From the IMG/VR virus record IMGVR_UViG_3300020370_000164, positions 1 to 21,450 of that record: a stretch of 21,450 nt of DNA; one strand, 5' to 3'. This document shows, one piece after another, positions 8,598-15,014 of the stretch. The DNA comes from a virus. The number at the start of each line of letters is the position of its first letter. Position 1 is the stretch's first letter. Under the pieces are notes generated by a model. It was not told the origin of the DNA, made no database searches, and was given only the letters and a program-made list of their open reading frames with translations. The position numbers and the translations under genes are program-made.

Positions 8598-9294
8598 GTT
8601 AGTACAAGACATAGCAGTTTTACTTTCATTTACTATGAAAGACATTGAGGGTGTAAAACCTTTAGAGTGTCCTATACCAGAAGTAAAGAAAGATGATTTG
8701 TCTATTAAGAACACAATGTATACTGCACCTGGTCTCAGGAAGATACATTTAGAGTTAGCAGAATTAAAGGGAATGAAGATACTACATTCAGTATTCTTTC
8801 CTGACCCAAATTACAATCTTCCTATTTTTGGATGTGACATTGTTGCTACTGAGAAAGTAATCACTGCTGCTATCGTTGATGTATCTCCTGTACGAGGTTT
8901 TAATGAATGGGATGAGATAAGAGAAGTTAGTAACAATTTTAATATTGGTGAGAAGAGACCACTTCCATTATGGGGTGATGAAATATTCTCTCCTTATTGT
9001 AAGTTTATGCGTATTACTGAGGACATAGATATGGCAAATTTCTACTGTCTTGTTTTAAACTATCTTGGTATATATTGTAGGTTACATCAGAAAGCTATAA
9101 GAGACCCAGATTGGTGTGCAGCAATGCTTAGATATGATGACCAAATATATTATTGTGACCAACAAAGAAAGAATGATAAGACTCGTGGTATATTACTGAA
9201 GTGGTTTGATGAGGAATGGACAGATAAATATATCAATAGTGTATTATTTGATAAACCAAACTCGGATGATATAACCTATGCAGGGTGTAATTAA
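8590..9294 (+). CDS. pcyA: PcyA, phycocyanobilin:ferredoxin oxidoreductase
   Basis: A 234-aa ferredoxin-dependent bilin reductase of the PcyA branch, which makes phycocyanobilin from biliverdin. Key blocks are [40 protein letters not shown] and [10 protein letters not shown]. The catalytic histidine and aspartate (H88 and D105 of Synechocystis PcyA) match H66 and D83 here with the same 17-residue spacing, and E55 is a candidate for the PcyA glutamate (E76). That glutamate, missing as far as known from the related phage PcyX, favours PcyA. The start overlaps pebS by 8 bases and the end overlaps ndhI by 17. The product was not tested, so an altered bilin product is possible. Confidence 0.88.
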   Translation: MPELVQDIAVLLSFTMKDIEGVKPLECPIPEVKKDDLSIKNTMYTAPGLRKIHLELAELKGMKILHSVFFPDPNYNLPIFGCDIVATEKVITAAIVDVSPVRGFNEWDEIREVSNNFNIGEKRPLPLWGDEIFSPYCKFMRITEDIDMANFYCLVLNYLGIYCRLHQKAIRDPDWCAAMLRYDDQIYYCDQQRKNDKTRGILLKWFDEEWTDKYINSVLFDKPNSDDITYAGCN

Positions 9295-9820
9295 TTACTT
9301 AAAAGAAGTAAAGGATACTGCTAAATATCTGATACAAGGGTTAGGTGTAACCTTTGATCATATGCGTAGGAGACCTGTAACTATACAGTATCCCTACGAA
9401 AAACTAATACCTTCTGAAAGATACAGAGGACGTATACACTTTGAAATGGATAAGTGTATTGCTTGCGAAGTATGTGTCAGGGTATGTCCTATTAATCTCC
9501 CAGTAGTCGATTGGGTGATGAATAAGGAAGCAAAGAAAAAAGAACTTAGAAACTATTCGATAGACTTTGGGGCTTGCATATTCTGTGGAAATTGTGTAGA
9601 ATACTGTCCAACCAACTGTCTCTCGATGACGGAGGAATATGAACTTTCTACATTCGATAGGCACTCACTCAACTATGATAATGTCGCTCTTGGACGACTG
9701 CCCACTAATGTTACAACTGACCCCTCAGTTAGGGCCATGCGTGAGTTGGCTTACTTACCAAAAGGAAAGATGGACCCACATGAAGTACCAGACAGTGACC
9801 CAAGGGTAGCAGCAAGATGA
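9278..9820 (+). CDS. ndhI: NdhI, ferredoxin-like subunit of the cyanobacterial NDH-1 complex
   Basis: A 180-aa protein almost identical, as far as I can recall, to marine cyanobacterial NdhI, the peripheral-arm subunit carrying iron-sulfur clusters N6a and N6b that passes electrons from ferredoxin towards plastoquinone. Two complete CxxCxxCxxxCP motifs bind the 4Fe-4S clusters: C60/C63/C66/C70 and C100/C103/C106/C110. The blocks [23 protein letters not shown] and [17 protein letters not shown] are typical. Host NdhI is about 210-218 aa, so this copy has a shortened N-terminus and tail. The ATG at 9278 lies inside pcyA. Base composition looks richer in G and C than its neighbours, in line with recent acquisition from a host. 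Confidence 0.93.
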   Translation: MQGVINYLKEVKDTAKYLIQGLGVTFDHMRRRPVTIQYPYEKLIPSERYRGRIHFEMDKCIACEVCVRVCPINLPVVDWVMNKEAKKKELRNYSIDFGACIFCGNCVEYCPTNCLSMTEEYELSTFDRHSLNYDNVALGRLPTNVTTDPSVRAMRELAYLPKGKMDPHEVPDSDPRVAAR

Positions 9821-9951
9821 TTTTAGAAACATTCTTAATAGCTGCAGCATTACCGTTTGTAGCATTGTCACTTTACTTTGGAAGTAAGGGTGGTTATTAT
9901 GATAGTGATGATTATACTGGTGATGGTTGTGCTCACGATGTCCAACGATGA
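9817..9951 (+). CDS. 44-aa single-span membrane protein, candidate small NDH-1 or photosystem subunit
   Basis: An ATG at 9817 overlaps the ndhI stop (ATGA) and opens a 44-codon frame ending at TGA 9949-9951. The protein begins [20 protein letters not shown], one membrane helix, followed by a polar tail ([16 protein letters not shown]...AH). The tail, with adjacent tyrosines and acidic residues, looks like a small bitopic thylakoid protein. Its size (about 4.8 kDa), single helix and position directly after ndhI make a small NDH-1 subunit such as NdhP the leading hypothesis, but I could not verify the family from memory. A small photosystem subunit is the alternative. Coupled to ndhI before it and psaJ after it. 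Confidence 0.8.
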   Translation: MILETFLIAAALPFVALSLYFGSKGGYYDSDDYTGDGCAHDVQR

Positions 9952-10091
9952 ATAATCTATTTAAAATCTTTTACACTAAATGGTTTAGATCTGCACCAGT
10001 TGTAGCAACCATTTGGTTGACTGTTACAGCAGTCATACTCATAGAGTTTAATTACTTCTTCCCAGACCTTTTGTTCCATCCTATGCAATGA
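9948..10091 (+). CDS. psaJ: PsaJ, photosystem I subunit IX
   Basis: A 47-aa protein starting at an ATG that overlaps the preceding stop (ATGA). It has the PsaJ plan: a short N-terminus with a TK..RSAPVVA motif, one membrane helix ([14 protein letters not shown]) and a C-terminal [13 protein letters not shown], which matches cyanobacterial PsaJ from memory. PsaJ lies at the edge of photosystem I near PsaF and the plastocyanin/cytochrome docking site. It is the only photosystem I gene in this window; psaF, psaA or psaB are not here. The length is 3-4 residues above the host norm. It overlaps the next gene by four bases. Confidence 0.9.
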   Translation: MNNLFKIFYTKWFRSAPVVATIWLTVTAVILIEFNYFFPDLLFHPMQ

Positions 10092-10255
10092 AACCTATTA
10101 AATGGGAAGCTTATATCTTATTAGAATCTAATAGATTAACTAAGGTAGAGTTTCTTTGTACATCAAATTTAAGACAAGATGCTGAACAGAAATGTAAAGC
10201 AATGTTTGGTGTATCTGATGTAAGGCAGTTGAAACGGATATGGACAGATGAATAA
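10088..10255 (+). CDS. 55-aa conserved small protein
   Basis: An ATG at 10088 overlaps the psaJ stop (ATGA) and opens a 55-codon frame ending with TAA at 10253-10255. The product ([20 protein letters not shown]..., ending [15 protein letters not shown]) has one or two short strands, a helix and a basic patch, with no membrane segment. It looks like a small soluble cyanophage protein of a kind often placed before cobS, which would mark the downstream border of the metabolic cassette. Function unknown; a real gene by overlap and coding character. Confidence 0.7.
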   Translation: MKPIKWEAYILLESNRLTKVEFLCTSNLRQDAEQKCKAMFGVSDVRQLKRIWTDE

Positions 10256-10269
10256 GTGTCCATAGCTTA

Positions 10270-10305
10270 TTGATATGCTTTTTAATTCTGTTATAATAAG
10301 CATAT
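10270..10305 (+). promoter_or_regulatory. Sigma-70-like promoter of cobS with nested dyads
   Basis: TTGATA at 10270-10275, a 16-base spacer and TATAAT at 10292-10297 lie in the short gap before cobS. Two inverted repeats are interleaved with it: ATATGCTT (10273-10280) with AAGCATAT (10298-10305), and CTTATT (10266-10271) with AATAAG (10295-10300). They could form alternative hairpins or be a binding site over the -10 box. Transcription would start near 10304, leaving a leader of about 19 bases. Confidence 0.6.
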
Positions 10306-10322
10306 AGAAACAAAGAGTCATT

Positions 10323-11399
10323 ATGCCAATCAAGTCAGAAGTTACTACTGAAGAAATCATTTCCTTTCTTAAGGACAAGCATGGACCTAAAGCCAAAGTT
10401 GATACCATTGACTTAAGAGCTGCTGGTAAAAAATTCAAACTATCTTATCCTACAGTCAATAAAAGACTTAAGCAGTATAAGAAGGGAAGAGGTACTTGGG
10501 ACTTAACTGCTCTAGATATAGAGAAAGCATATAAAGCACCTGCTGCTGAACCTGCCGTTAAAGTTTCTTATGTTCCAGAAAAAGATTCGAGCTATGTACC
10601 CTTCGGGAATGCCCCTTCTCTTAAGAAGATTATTAATTCTAGACATTTTTACCCTGTTTTTATTACTGGTCTTAGTGGTAATGGTAAGACATTGGGGGTA
10701 GAACAGGCATGTGCAATTCTAAATAGAGAATTGATACGTGTTAATATAACAATTGAAACCGACGAAGATGACCTTATTGGTGGCTTCCGTCTTGTCAATG
10801 GTGATACTGTTTTTCATAATGGACCAGTGGTCGAGGCTTTGGAGAGGGGAGCTGTACTCCTTTTAGATGAGATTGACTTGGCATCTAATAAGATTCTATG
10901 TTTACAATCAGTACTAGAAGGTAAAGGTGTATTCCTTAAGAAGACTGGAAGGTATGTTAAACCTGCTGCTGGATTCACAGTCATTGCCACCGCTAATACA
11001 AAAGGTAAGGGTTCTGATGATGGACGTTTCGTAGGAACCAATGTTCTTAATGAAGCATTCCTTGAAAGATTCCCAGTAACCTTTGAGCAAGACTATCCAT
11101 CACCAGTTATTGAACAGAAGATTCTAAAGAATGTTGGATGTGAATTGACATTTGCTGAAAATCTGGTAAAATGGGCAGGAGTGATACGTAAAACATTCTT
11201 CGATGGAGGAGTGGATGAAGTTATCACAACACGTCGTCTAGTACACATTGCACAAGCATACTCTATATTTGGTGACCGCCTAGTAGCTATCACCAATTGT
11301 GTTAACAGATTTGATGATGATACTAAACAATCATTCTTAGATTTGTATACTAAAGTGGATGCTGGTGAAGAAACCGAAACCCCCGAAGGAGAATTTTAA
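10323..11399 (+). CDS. cobS: CobS-like AAA+ ATPase
   Basis: A 358-aa AAA+ ATPase of the MoxR/CobS clade, the protein annotated as CobS in T4-like cyanophages after the cobaltochelatase subunit of cobalamin biosynthesis. The Walker A motif GLSGNGKT is at 116-123 and Walker B LLLDEID at 179-185; a sensor 1-like IATANTKG and a conserved 'GTNVLNEAFLERF' arginine-finger region follow. The N-terminal ~65 residues are basic and helical (KRLKQYKKGRG), perhaps a DNA-binding or partner-binding domain. MoxR-type ATPases work with VWA proteins, and one is encoded at 5839-7977 upstream of the cassette. Direct chelatase function is not proven. The stop overlaps the next start (TAATG). Confidence 0.9.
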   Translation: MPIKSEVTTEEIISFLKDKHGPKAKVDTIDLRAAGKKFKLSYPTVNKRLKQYKKGRGTWDLTALDIEKAYKAPAAEPAVKVSYVPEKDSSYVPFGNAPSLKKIINSRHFYPVFITGLSGNGKTLGVEQACAILNRELIRVNITIETDEDDLIGGFRLVNGDTVFHNGPVVEALERGAVLLLDEIDLASNKILCLQSVLEGKGVFLKKTGRYVKPAAGFTVIATANTKGKGSDDGRFVGTNVLNEAFLERFPVTFEQDYPSPVIEQKILKNVGCELTFAENLVKWAGVIRKTFFDGGVDEVITTRRLVHIAQAYSIFGDRLVAITNCVNRFDDDTKQSFLDLYTKVDAGEETETPEGEF

Positions 11400-11602
11400 T
11401 GCACGGAGATTTAGAACCAGAGGAGCATCATTGGGGGGAGGATAACGACCCCCGATATGTAAATGATCTCTGGGAGGACATGGATCGCCTCAACGCTTTG
11501 TATGAGGAAATGATGTGGCCACATGATGACGTGTTAGAATTTATACCCGACCATGCAAATGATCGGATTATTATTCAGAACAAGTCTAGAAAAGGTTTAT
11601 GA
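11399..11602 (+). CDS. 67-aa acidic hypothetical protein
   Basis: A 67-aa protein with an AAGGAG at 11386-11391 before its ATG, which shares the last base of the cobS TAA. It is acidic and rich in D, E, H and W in the N-terminal half (EPEEHHWGEDNDPRYVNDLW) and ends with a short basic stretch. No membrane helix or recognised domain. The stop overlaps the next start (ATGA). Probably a conserved cyanophage protein of unknown role, co-translated with cobS. Confidence 0.75.
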   Translation: MHGDLEPEEHHWGEDNDPRYVNDLWEDMDRLNALYEEMMWPHDDVLEFIPDHANDRIIIQNKSRKGL

Positions 11603-11907
11603 AGTACAATGAAAATGAGATTCTCAAAGAGGTCTCAGATTATATAAGTGGAACTTACAGGGGTCACTACTCTTCAAACAATGTTCAGACATTGGACTTG
11701 ATTGATTCAGTAGGTGACGCAGAGGCATTCTGTAGGTCTAACATATTGAAATATGCCTCAAGGTATGATAGAAAGGGTACAGCACGTAAGGACATCATCA
11801 AGATTATCCACTATGCTGTACTCCTTCTACACTTTAACGATAAGACTGCTGCAGCAAATGCTCTCCAGTCTACATCCACCCCTTTCTCTGTTGATTATGA
11901 CAAGTAA
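11599..11907 (+). CDS. DUF3310-like protein
   Basis: A 102-aa protein. The segment DLIDSVGDAEAFCRSNILKYASRYDRKGTARKDIIKIIHYAVLLLHF has the layout of DUF3310: a D/E-F-C...N..KY..RY..K...DI.K..HY pattern. Phage proteins of this family include the T7 gp1.7-like nucleotide-metabolism group, so a role in nucleotide or host metabolism is possible but unproven. It overlaps the previous gene by four bases and directly abuts the gp45 ATG. All of the conserved positions named are present. Confidence 0.8.
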   Translation: MKYNENEILKEVSDYISGTYRGHYSSNNVQTLDLIDSVGDAEAFCRSNILKYASRYDRKGTARKDIIKIIHYAVLLLHFNDKTAAANALQSTSTPFSVDYDK

Positions 11908-12567
11908 ATGACTGTATTATCCAAACCAACTCTTGAAATTCTAAAGAACTTTTGTTCTATCAATAAATCACTTGTTATCAATCCTGGTAATAAGTTGAGT
12001 ACACTAAGCATTAACAAGAACATTCTTGTGTATGCTGATGTTGAAGAATCATTTGATTCACAACTATCAATATATGATTTGGGTGTATTCCTCGGTGGTT
12101 TATCTTTATTTGAGCAACCATCTATTGATACATCAAGAGATAATTATGTTACTGTAAGTGACACTAAGGGTAGGTCTAAGACTAAGTTCTTTTATGCTGA
12201 CCCTGACATCATTACACAACCACCTGAGAAAGAGATTAACCTTCCTTCTGAGGATGTTAAATTTAGGTTAGAGTCAACTGCATTACAACAGTTGCAACGT
12301 GCTGCTAGTGTATATCAGTTACCAGATCTATGTTTGTTTGGTGATGGTGAGAAGATGAATTTGTGTCTTACAGATAAGAAGAACGATACTTCTAACACAT
12401 ATTCAATTGAAGTTGGTAAGTCAGATGATGAGTTCTGTTATTGTTTTAAGGTTGAGAATTTAAAGTTGCTTCTTGGTGACTATAATGTTACACTAAGTAA
12501 GTCTAACGTTGCTCTCTTTCAAGGTGAGGGTATCAAATACTTCATTGCTTTGGAACCTAATGCCTAG
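11908..12567 (+). CDS. 45: gp45, sliding clamp
   Basis: A 219-aa protein of the T4 gp45 type (228 aa in T4), a trimeric ring that tethers DNA polymerase and, with gp55, activates late transcription. It begins LSKPTLEILKNFCSINKSLVINPGN, as in other gp45 proteins, and has the 'LGVFLGGLSLFEQPSI' and 'KTKFFYADPDIITQPP' segments and the C-terminal beta-rich domain ending FIALEP. It starts at the base after the preceding stop (TAAATG), and the next small gene starts inside its last codons. Both clamp loader subunits, gp44 and gp62, are in the same window, separated by about 2.1 kb. Confidence 0.92.
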   Translation: MTVLSKPTLEILKNFCSINKSLVINPGNKLSTLSINKNILVYADVEESFDSQLSIYDLGVFLGGLSLFEQPSIDTSRDNYVTVSDTKGRSKTKFFYADPDIITQPPEKEINLPSEDVKFRLESTALQQLQRAASVYQLPDLCLFGDGEKMNLCLTDKKNDTSNTYSIEVGKSDDEFCYCFKVENLKLLLGDYNVTLSKSNVALFQGEGIKYFIALEPNA

Positions 12568-12739
12568 AGAAATCCCCACTAAGGATTATATGCAAGCAGG
12601 TTGGGATAGTGGTCCTATTGGTTGCCATCCATACCAACGTGGGAGTAAGCATAATCGCATAGGTATGTGGGTTATGTGGACTTACTATCTTTTAATTACC
12701 TTTATGGTTATTAGATTAATCTTGGTTTTAAATACATGA
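12560..12739 (+). CDS. 59-aa membrane protein between gp45 and gp44
   Basis: The chosen start, ATG at 12560, gives a 59-aa protein (MPREIPTKDYMQAGWDSGPI...) that overlaps the gp45 stop by 8 bases. An in-frame ATG at 12509 lies deep in gp45 and is less likely. The N-terminus is polar, and residues 34-56 (MWVMWTYYLLITFMVIRLILV) form one membrane helix near the C-terminus. Its stop overlaps the gp44 start. No function recognised; its fixed place between replication genes suggests a conserved cyanophage protein. Confidence 0.72.
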   Translation: MPREIPTKDYMQAGWDSGPIGCHPYQRGSKHNRIGMWVMWTYYLLITFMVIRLILVLNT

Positions 12740-13677
12740 ATGATTTTTTATGGGTAGAGAAGTATAGACCTCAGAAAGTTGAGGACTGTATACTTCCTAC
12801 AGAAGTGAAGAACACCTTTAATAGTTTTATAGAGCAAGGTGAGATACCAAACCTCTTGCTCTCTGGAACTGCTGGTGTGGGTAAGACAACCATTGCGAAA
12901 GCATTGTGCAATCAATTGGGGGCTGACTTCTATGTCATTAATGGGTCTGATGAAGGTAGATTCTTGGACACTGTACGCAATCAGGCAAAGACCTTTGCTA
13001 GTACTGTTTCTCTTACATCTACAAGTCGTCATAAAGTTCTCATTATTGATGAAGCAGACAATACGACACCCGACGTACAACTCCTCTTACGTGCCTCGAT
13101 TGAAGAGTTCCAAAAGAACTGTAGGTTCATATTCACGTGTAACTTTAAGAATAAAATAATAGAACCATTACATAGTAGAACAACAGTAATTGATTTCAAT
13201 GTCCGTGGAAAATCTAAACAAGCTCTTGCAGGTCAGTTCTTTGAAAGGTGTAGAGACATCCTTACCAGAGAGGAAGTACGGTACAATGACAAAGTGGTTG
13301 CCACAGTTGTCCAAAAGTACTTCCCAGACTTCAGAAGAACACTCAACGAACTCCAAAGATATAGTTCAACAGGTTCTATCGATACTGGAATCCTCGCAGC
13401 ATTAGGTGATGCTAAGATCGATTCTCTTACAGAGTATCTAAAGAATAAGAAGTTTAATGATGTTAAGAAGTGGGTTACTCAGAATTTAGATAGTGACCCT
13501 ACTGCTATAATGAGGAAACTATATGACAGTCTTTCTACTATTATGGAAGGACCAAGTGTTGCTGCTGCTGTACTTATTATTGCAGAGTATCAATACAAGT
13601 CTGCTTTTGTGGTAGACCAAGAGATTAATCTCTTAGCATGTTTAACACAGATTATGTTGGAGTGTGATTTCAAATGA
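12736..13677 (+). CDS. 44: gp44, clamp loader ATPase subunit
   Basis: A 313-aa AAA+ ATPase matching T4 gp44 (319 aa), the large subunit of the clamp loader that opens gp45 and places it on primer-template DNA. It begins LWVEKYRPQKVEDCILP, a classic clamp loader start. Walker A GTAGVGKT is at 44-51, Walker B IIDEAD at 103-108, and the sensor/SRC segment (FTCNFKNKIIEPLHSR) at 133-148, with the arginine finger in SR. The ATG overlaps the previous stop (ATGA). Its small partner gp62 is at 15828-16226, separated by an insert of five genes. Confidence 0.95.
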   Translation: MNDFLWVEKYRPQKVEDCILPTEVKNTFNSFIEQGEIPNLLLSGTAGVGKTTIAKALCNQLGADFYVINGSDEGRFLDTVRNQAKTFASTVSLTSTSRHKVLIIDEADNTTPDVQLLLRASIEEFQKNCRFIFTCNFKNKIIEPLHSRTTVIDFNVRGKSKQALAGQFFERCRDILTREEVRYNDKVVATVVQKYFPDFRRTLNELQRYSSTGSIDTGILAALGDAKIDSLTEYLKNKKFNDVKKWVTQNLDSDPTAIMRKLYDSLSTIMEGPSVAAAVLIIAEYQYKSAFVVDQEINLLACLTQIMLECDFK

Positions 13678-14024
13678 TTGATGATGATGTGAAAATTACT
13701 ATCAACCTTAACAAGTTGGTAGAAACAAGAGCAAAACTCCAAACTCAATATGGAGATCACTCTAGTAAGATATGCAAGGGTGAGTATCTTGATGAGAATG
13801 ATATTGATAGGATAGCATCTGGATTAAGAGATACTCTAACATGGGATACATTATACTATATGATTGATGATGCCATCTTAGAATATCTGGGTGTAAAGGA
13901 AACTCATTATGGTGAGACTGCTGGTAATGAACCTGCTAAAACCTATGAGAAGAACAGACAACAGTTTAAGATGGTTAAATTGGAAAGTCCATCATGGACT
14001 ATTGAGGTTCCAGTGAGGAAATGA
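13674..14024 (+). CDS. 116-aa hypothetical protein
   Basis: A 116-aa soluble protein that begins with the gp44 stop overlap (ATGA). The first 40 residues look helical (NLNKLVETRAKLQTQYGD), followed by an acidic segment and a polar C-terminal part ending 'SWTIEVPVRK'. No membrane helix, metal site or known motif was found. It stands where gp62 would be expected directly after gp44, but it lacks the gp62 signature, which is found further on. Function unknown. Confidence 0.72.
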   Translation: MIDDDVKITINLNKLVETRAKLQTQYGDHSSKICKGEYLDENDIDRIASGLRDTLTWDTLYYMIDDAILEYLGVKETHYGETAGNEPAKTYEKNRQQFKMVKLESPSWTIEVPVRK

Positions 14025-14599
14025 ATAATATCCTTCAGTTAAAAAATCCTAAGACTCAACATTACATTGCTTTTAAAAAATATGTAATGTCAAGTGACAT
14101 GCCTTGGTTTAAGTATAATAAACAGCAAGAGGATAACTATCATAACTATGATATTAAATCCAAAGCTTTGTTTGAACATCCAAGAATGAATTTGGATAAG
14201 ATGGGAGATGTTTCAACATTTATCTCACCATTCTTAGGAAGACCAACTTCTGATGAACCGTACCCTCATCCTCAGAATTCATTAGAATATATAGAAGGAG
14301 CTGTAAGAACTCTTAAAGAGATATTGGATTTTAATAAAATAGAAGTTAATAGTTTTTTAAGAGTTGCTGCTAATATGGTTTATCCAGACCCTGATGTGGA
14401 TACTACTTTCATACATGTTGACCATCATTGTCCACATAAAAATATGTTAGTATATCTAACAGATGCTGGAGGTGAAACCATTATAGAGAATGATTTCCAT
14501 GATCCTAAAGAGGATGATGCAATCATCTTTGAAGGGTATCATACTCACAATGTACCCAAGACAAAGGCTAGGATAGTACTAGTCGCAACTTTCGTTTAA
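14021..14599 (+). CDS. 2-oxoglutarate/Fe(II)-dependent oxygenase
   Basis: A 192-aa protein with the double-stranded beta-helix oxygenase fold. The iron ligands fit HVD at 132-134 (HxD) and a distal histidine H176 in EGYHTHNVPKTKAR, with R184 as the likely 2-oxoglutarate carboxylate ligand, eight residues later. MLVYLTDAGGETIIEND is the typical strand between them. Such enzymes hydroxylate proteins, nucleic acids or small molecules; the substrate is not visible here. T4-like cyanophages commonly encode several. It overlaps the preceding stop (ATGA). N-terminal residues 1-110 may set the substrate. Confidence 0.85.
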   Translation: MNNILQLKNPKTQHYIAFKKYVMSSDMPWFKYNKQQEDNYHNYDIKSKALFEHPRMNLDKMGDVSTFISPFLGRPTSDEPYPHPQNSLEYIEGAVRTLKEILDFNKIEVNSFLRVAANMVYPDPDVDTTFIHVDHHCPHKNMLVYLTDAGGETIIENDFHDPKEDDAIIFEGYHTHNVPKTKARIVLVATFV

Positions 14600-14601
14600 T
14601 C

Positions 14602-14805
14602 ATGATTACTAAAGAAAAACAAAAAGCACAAGTTAAGTCCAAATTTTATTATATCTTTTGGGGTCTTGCAACTGTATCAGTATTTGCTGGACAGATATAT
14701 GTTGGTTCTGGGTATCGTCAGATGTCGAGATCTTTTAATCGCATTATGGATGCTATTGTAGTAGAAGTAGAAAGAGGATTTGGAAATTCACAGAGGTTTT
14801 ACTAA
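14602..14805 (+). CDS. 67-aa membrane protein
   Basis: A 67-aa protein starting at 14602, two bases after the previous stop. A basic N-terminus (KEKQKAQVKSK) precedes one hydrophobic helix (about residues 15-36, FYYIFWGLATVSVFAGQIYV), followed by a polar helix with RSFNRIMDAI and a basic-aromatic tail. The topology suggests an N-in single-span protein. Its TAA shares a base with the start of the PsbN-like gene, so both are co-translated membrane proteins. No family recognised. Confidence 0.72.
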   Translation: MITKEKQKAQVKSKFYYIFWGLATVSVFAGQIYVGSGYRQMSRSFNRIMDAIVVEVERGFGNSQRFY

Positions 14806-15014
14806 TGATTTTAGTTTTTATTATCGTAGGATTATTATTCTTTATTATGGGATATGGTTTGTATCTCACAATAGGACCAGGTAAGGCAGACTTACGTGAC
14901 CCTATTGACGAGCATGCTAAAATGCATGAACTAGGTATCGCACATGGACATGGTGGAAACAAGGGTGCATATGAGATGTCTGGTAAGCTTAAGCATACAC
15001 ATGATAAAGAATGA
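14805..15014 (+). CDS. psbN: PsbN-like small membrane protein with histidine-rich tail
   Basis: A 69-aa protein. Residues 1-24 form a membrane helix (MILVFIIVGLLFFIMGYGLY), followed by IGPGKADLRDPIDEHA, which matches the conserved end of cyanobacterial PsbN (F/IGP....LRDPF.EH). PsbN is a thylakoid membrane protein needed for photosystem II assembly and repair. Host PsbN is about 43 aa; here the C-terminus continues for ~25 residues with several histidines (HELGIAHGHGG, KHTHD), absent from host PsbN as far as I recall. The tail could bind metal. It lies inside the replisome block, coupled to the genes on both sides (ATGA with dam). Confidence 0.72.
   Translation: MILVFIIVGLLFFIMGYGLYLTIGPGKADLRDPIDEHAKMHELGIAHGHGGNKGAYEMSGKLKHTHDKE

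Noticed and set aside
12509-12559. Upstream ATG for the small gene between gp45 and gp44
   Set aside because: It lies deep inside gp45. The ATG at 12560 fits the usual short overlap.
13674-14024. Candidate for gp62 directly after gp44
   Set aside because: Position fits T4 order, but the gp62-like sequence is at 15828-16226, followed by regA as in T4.
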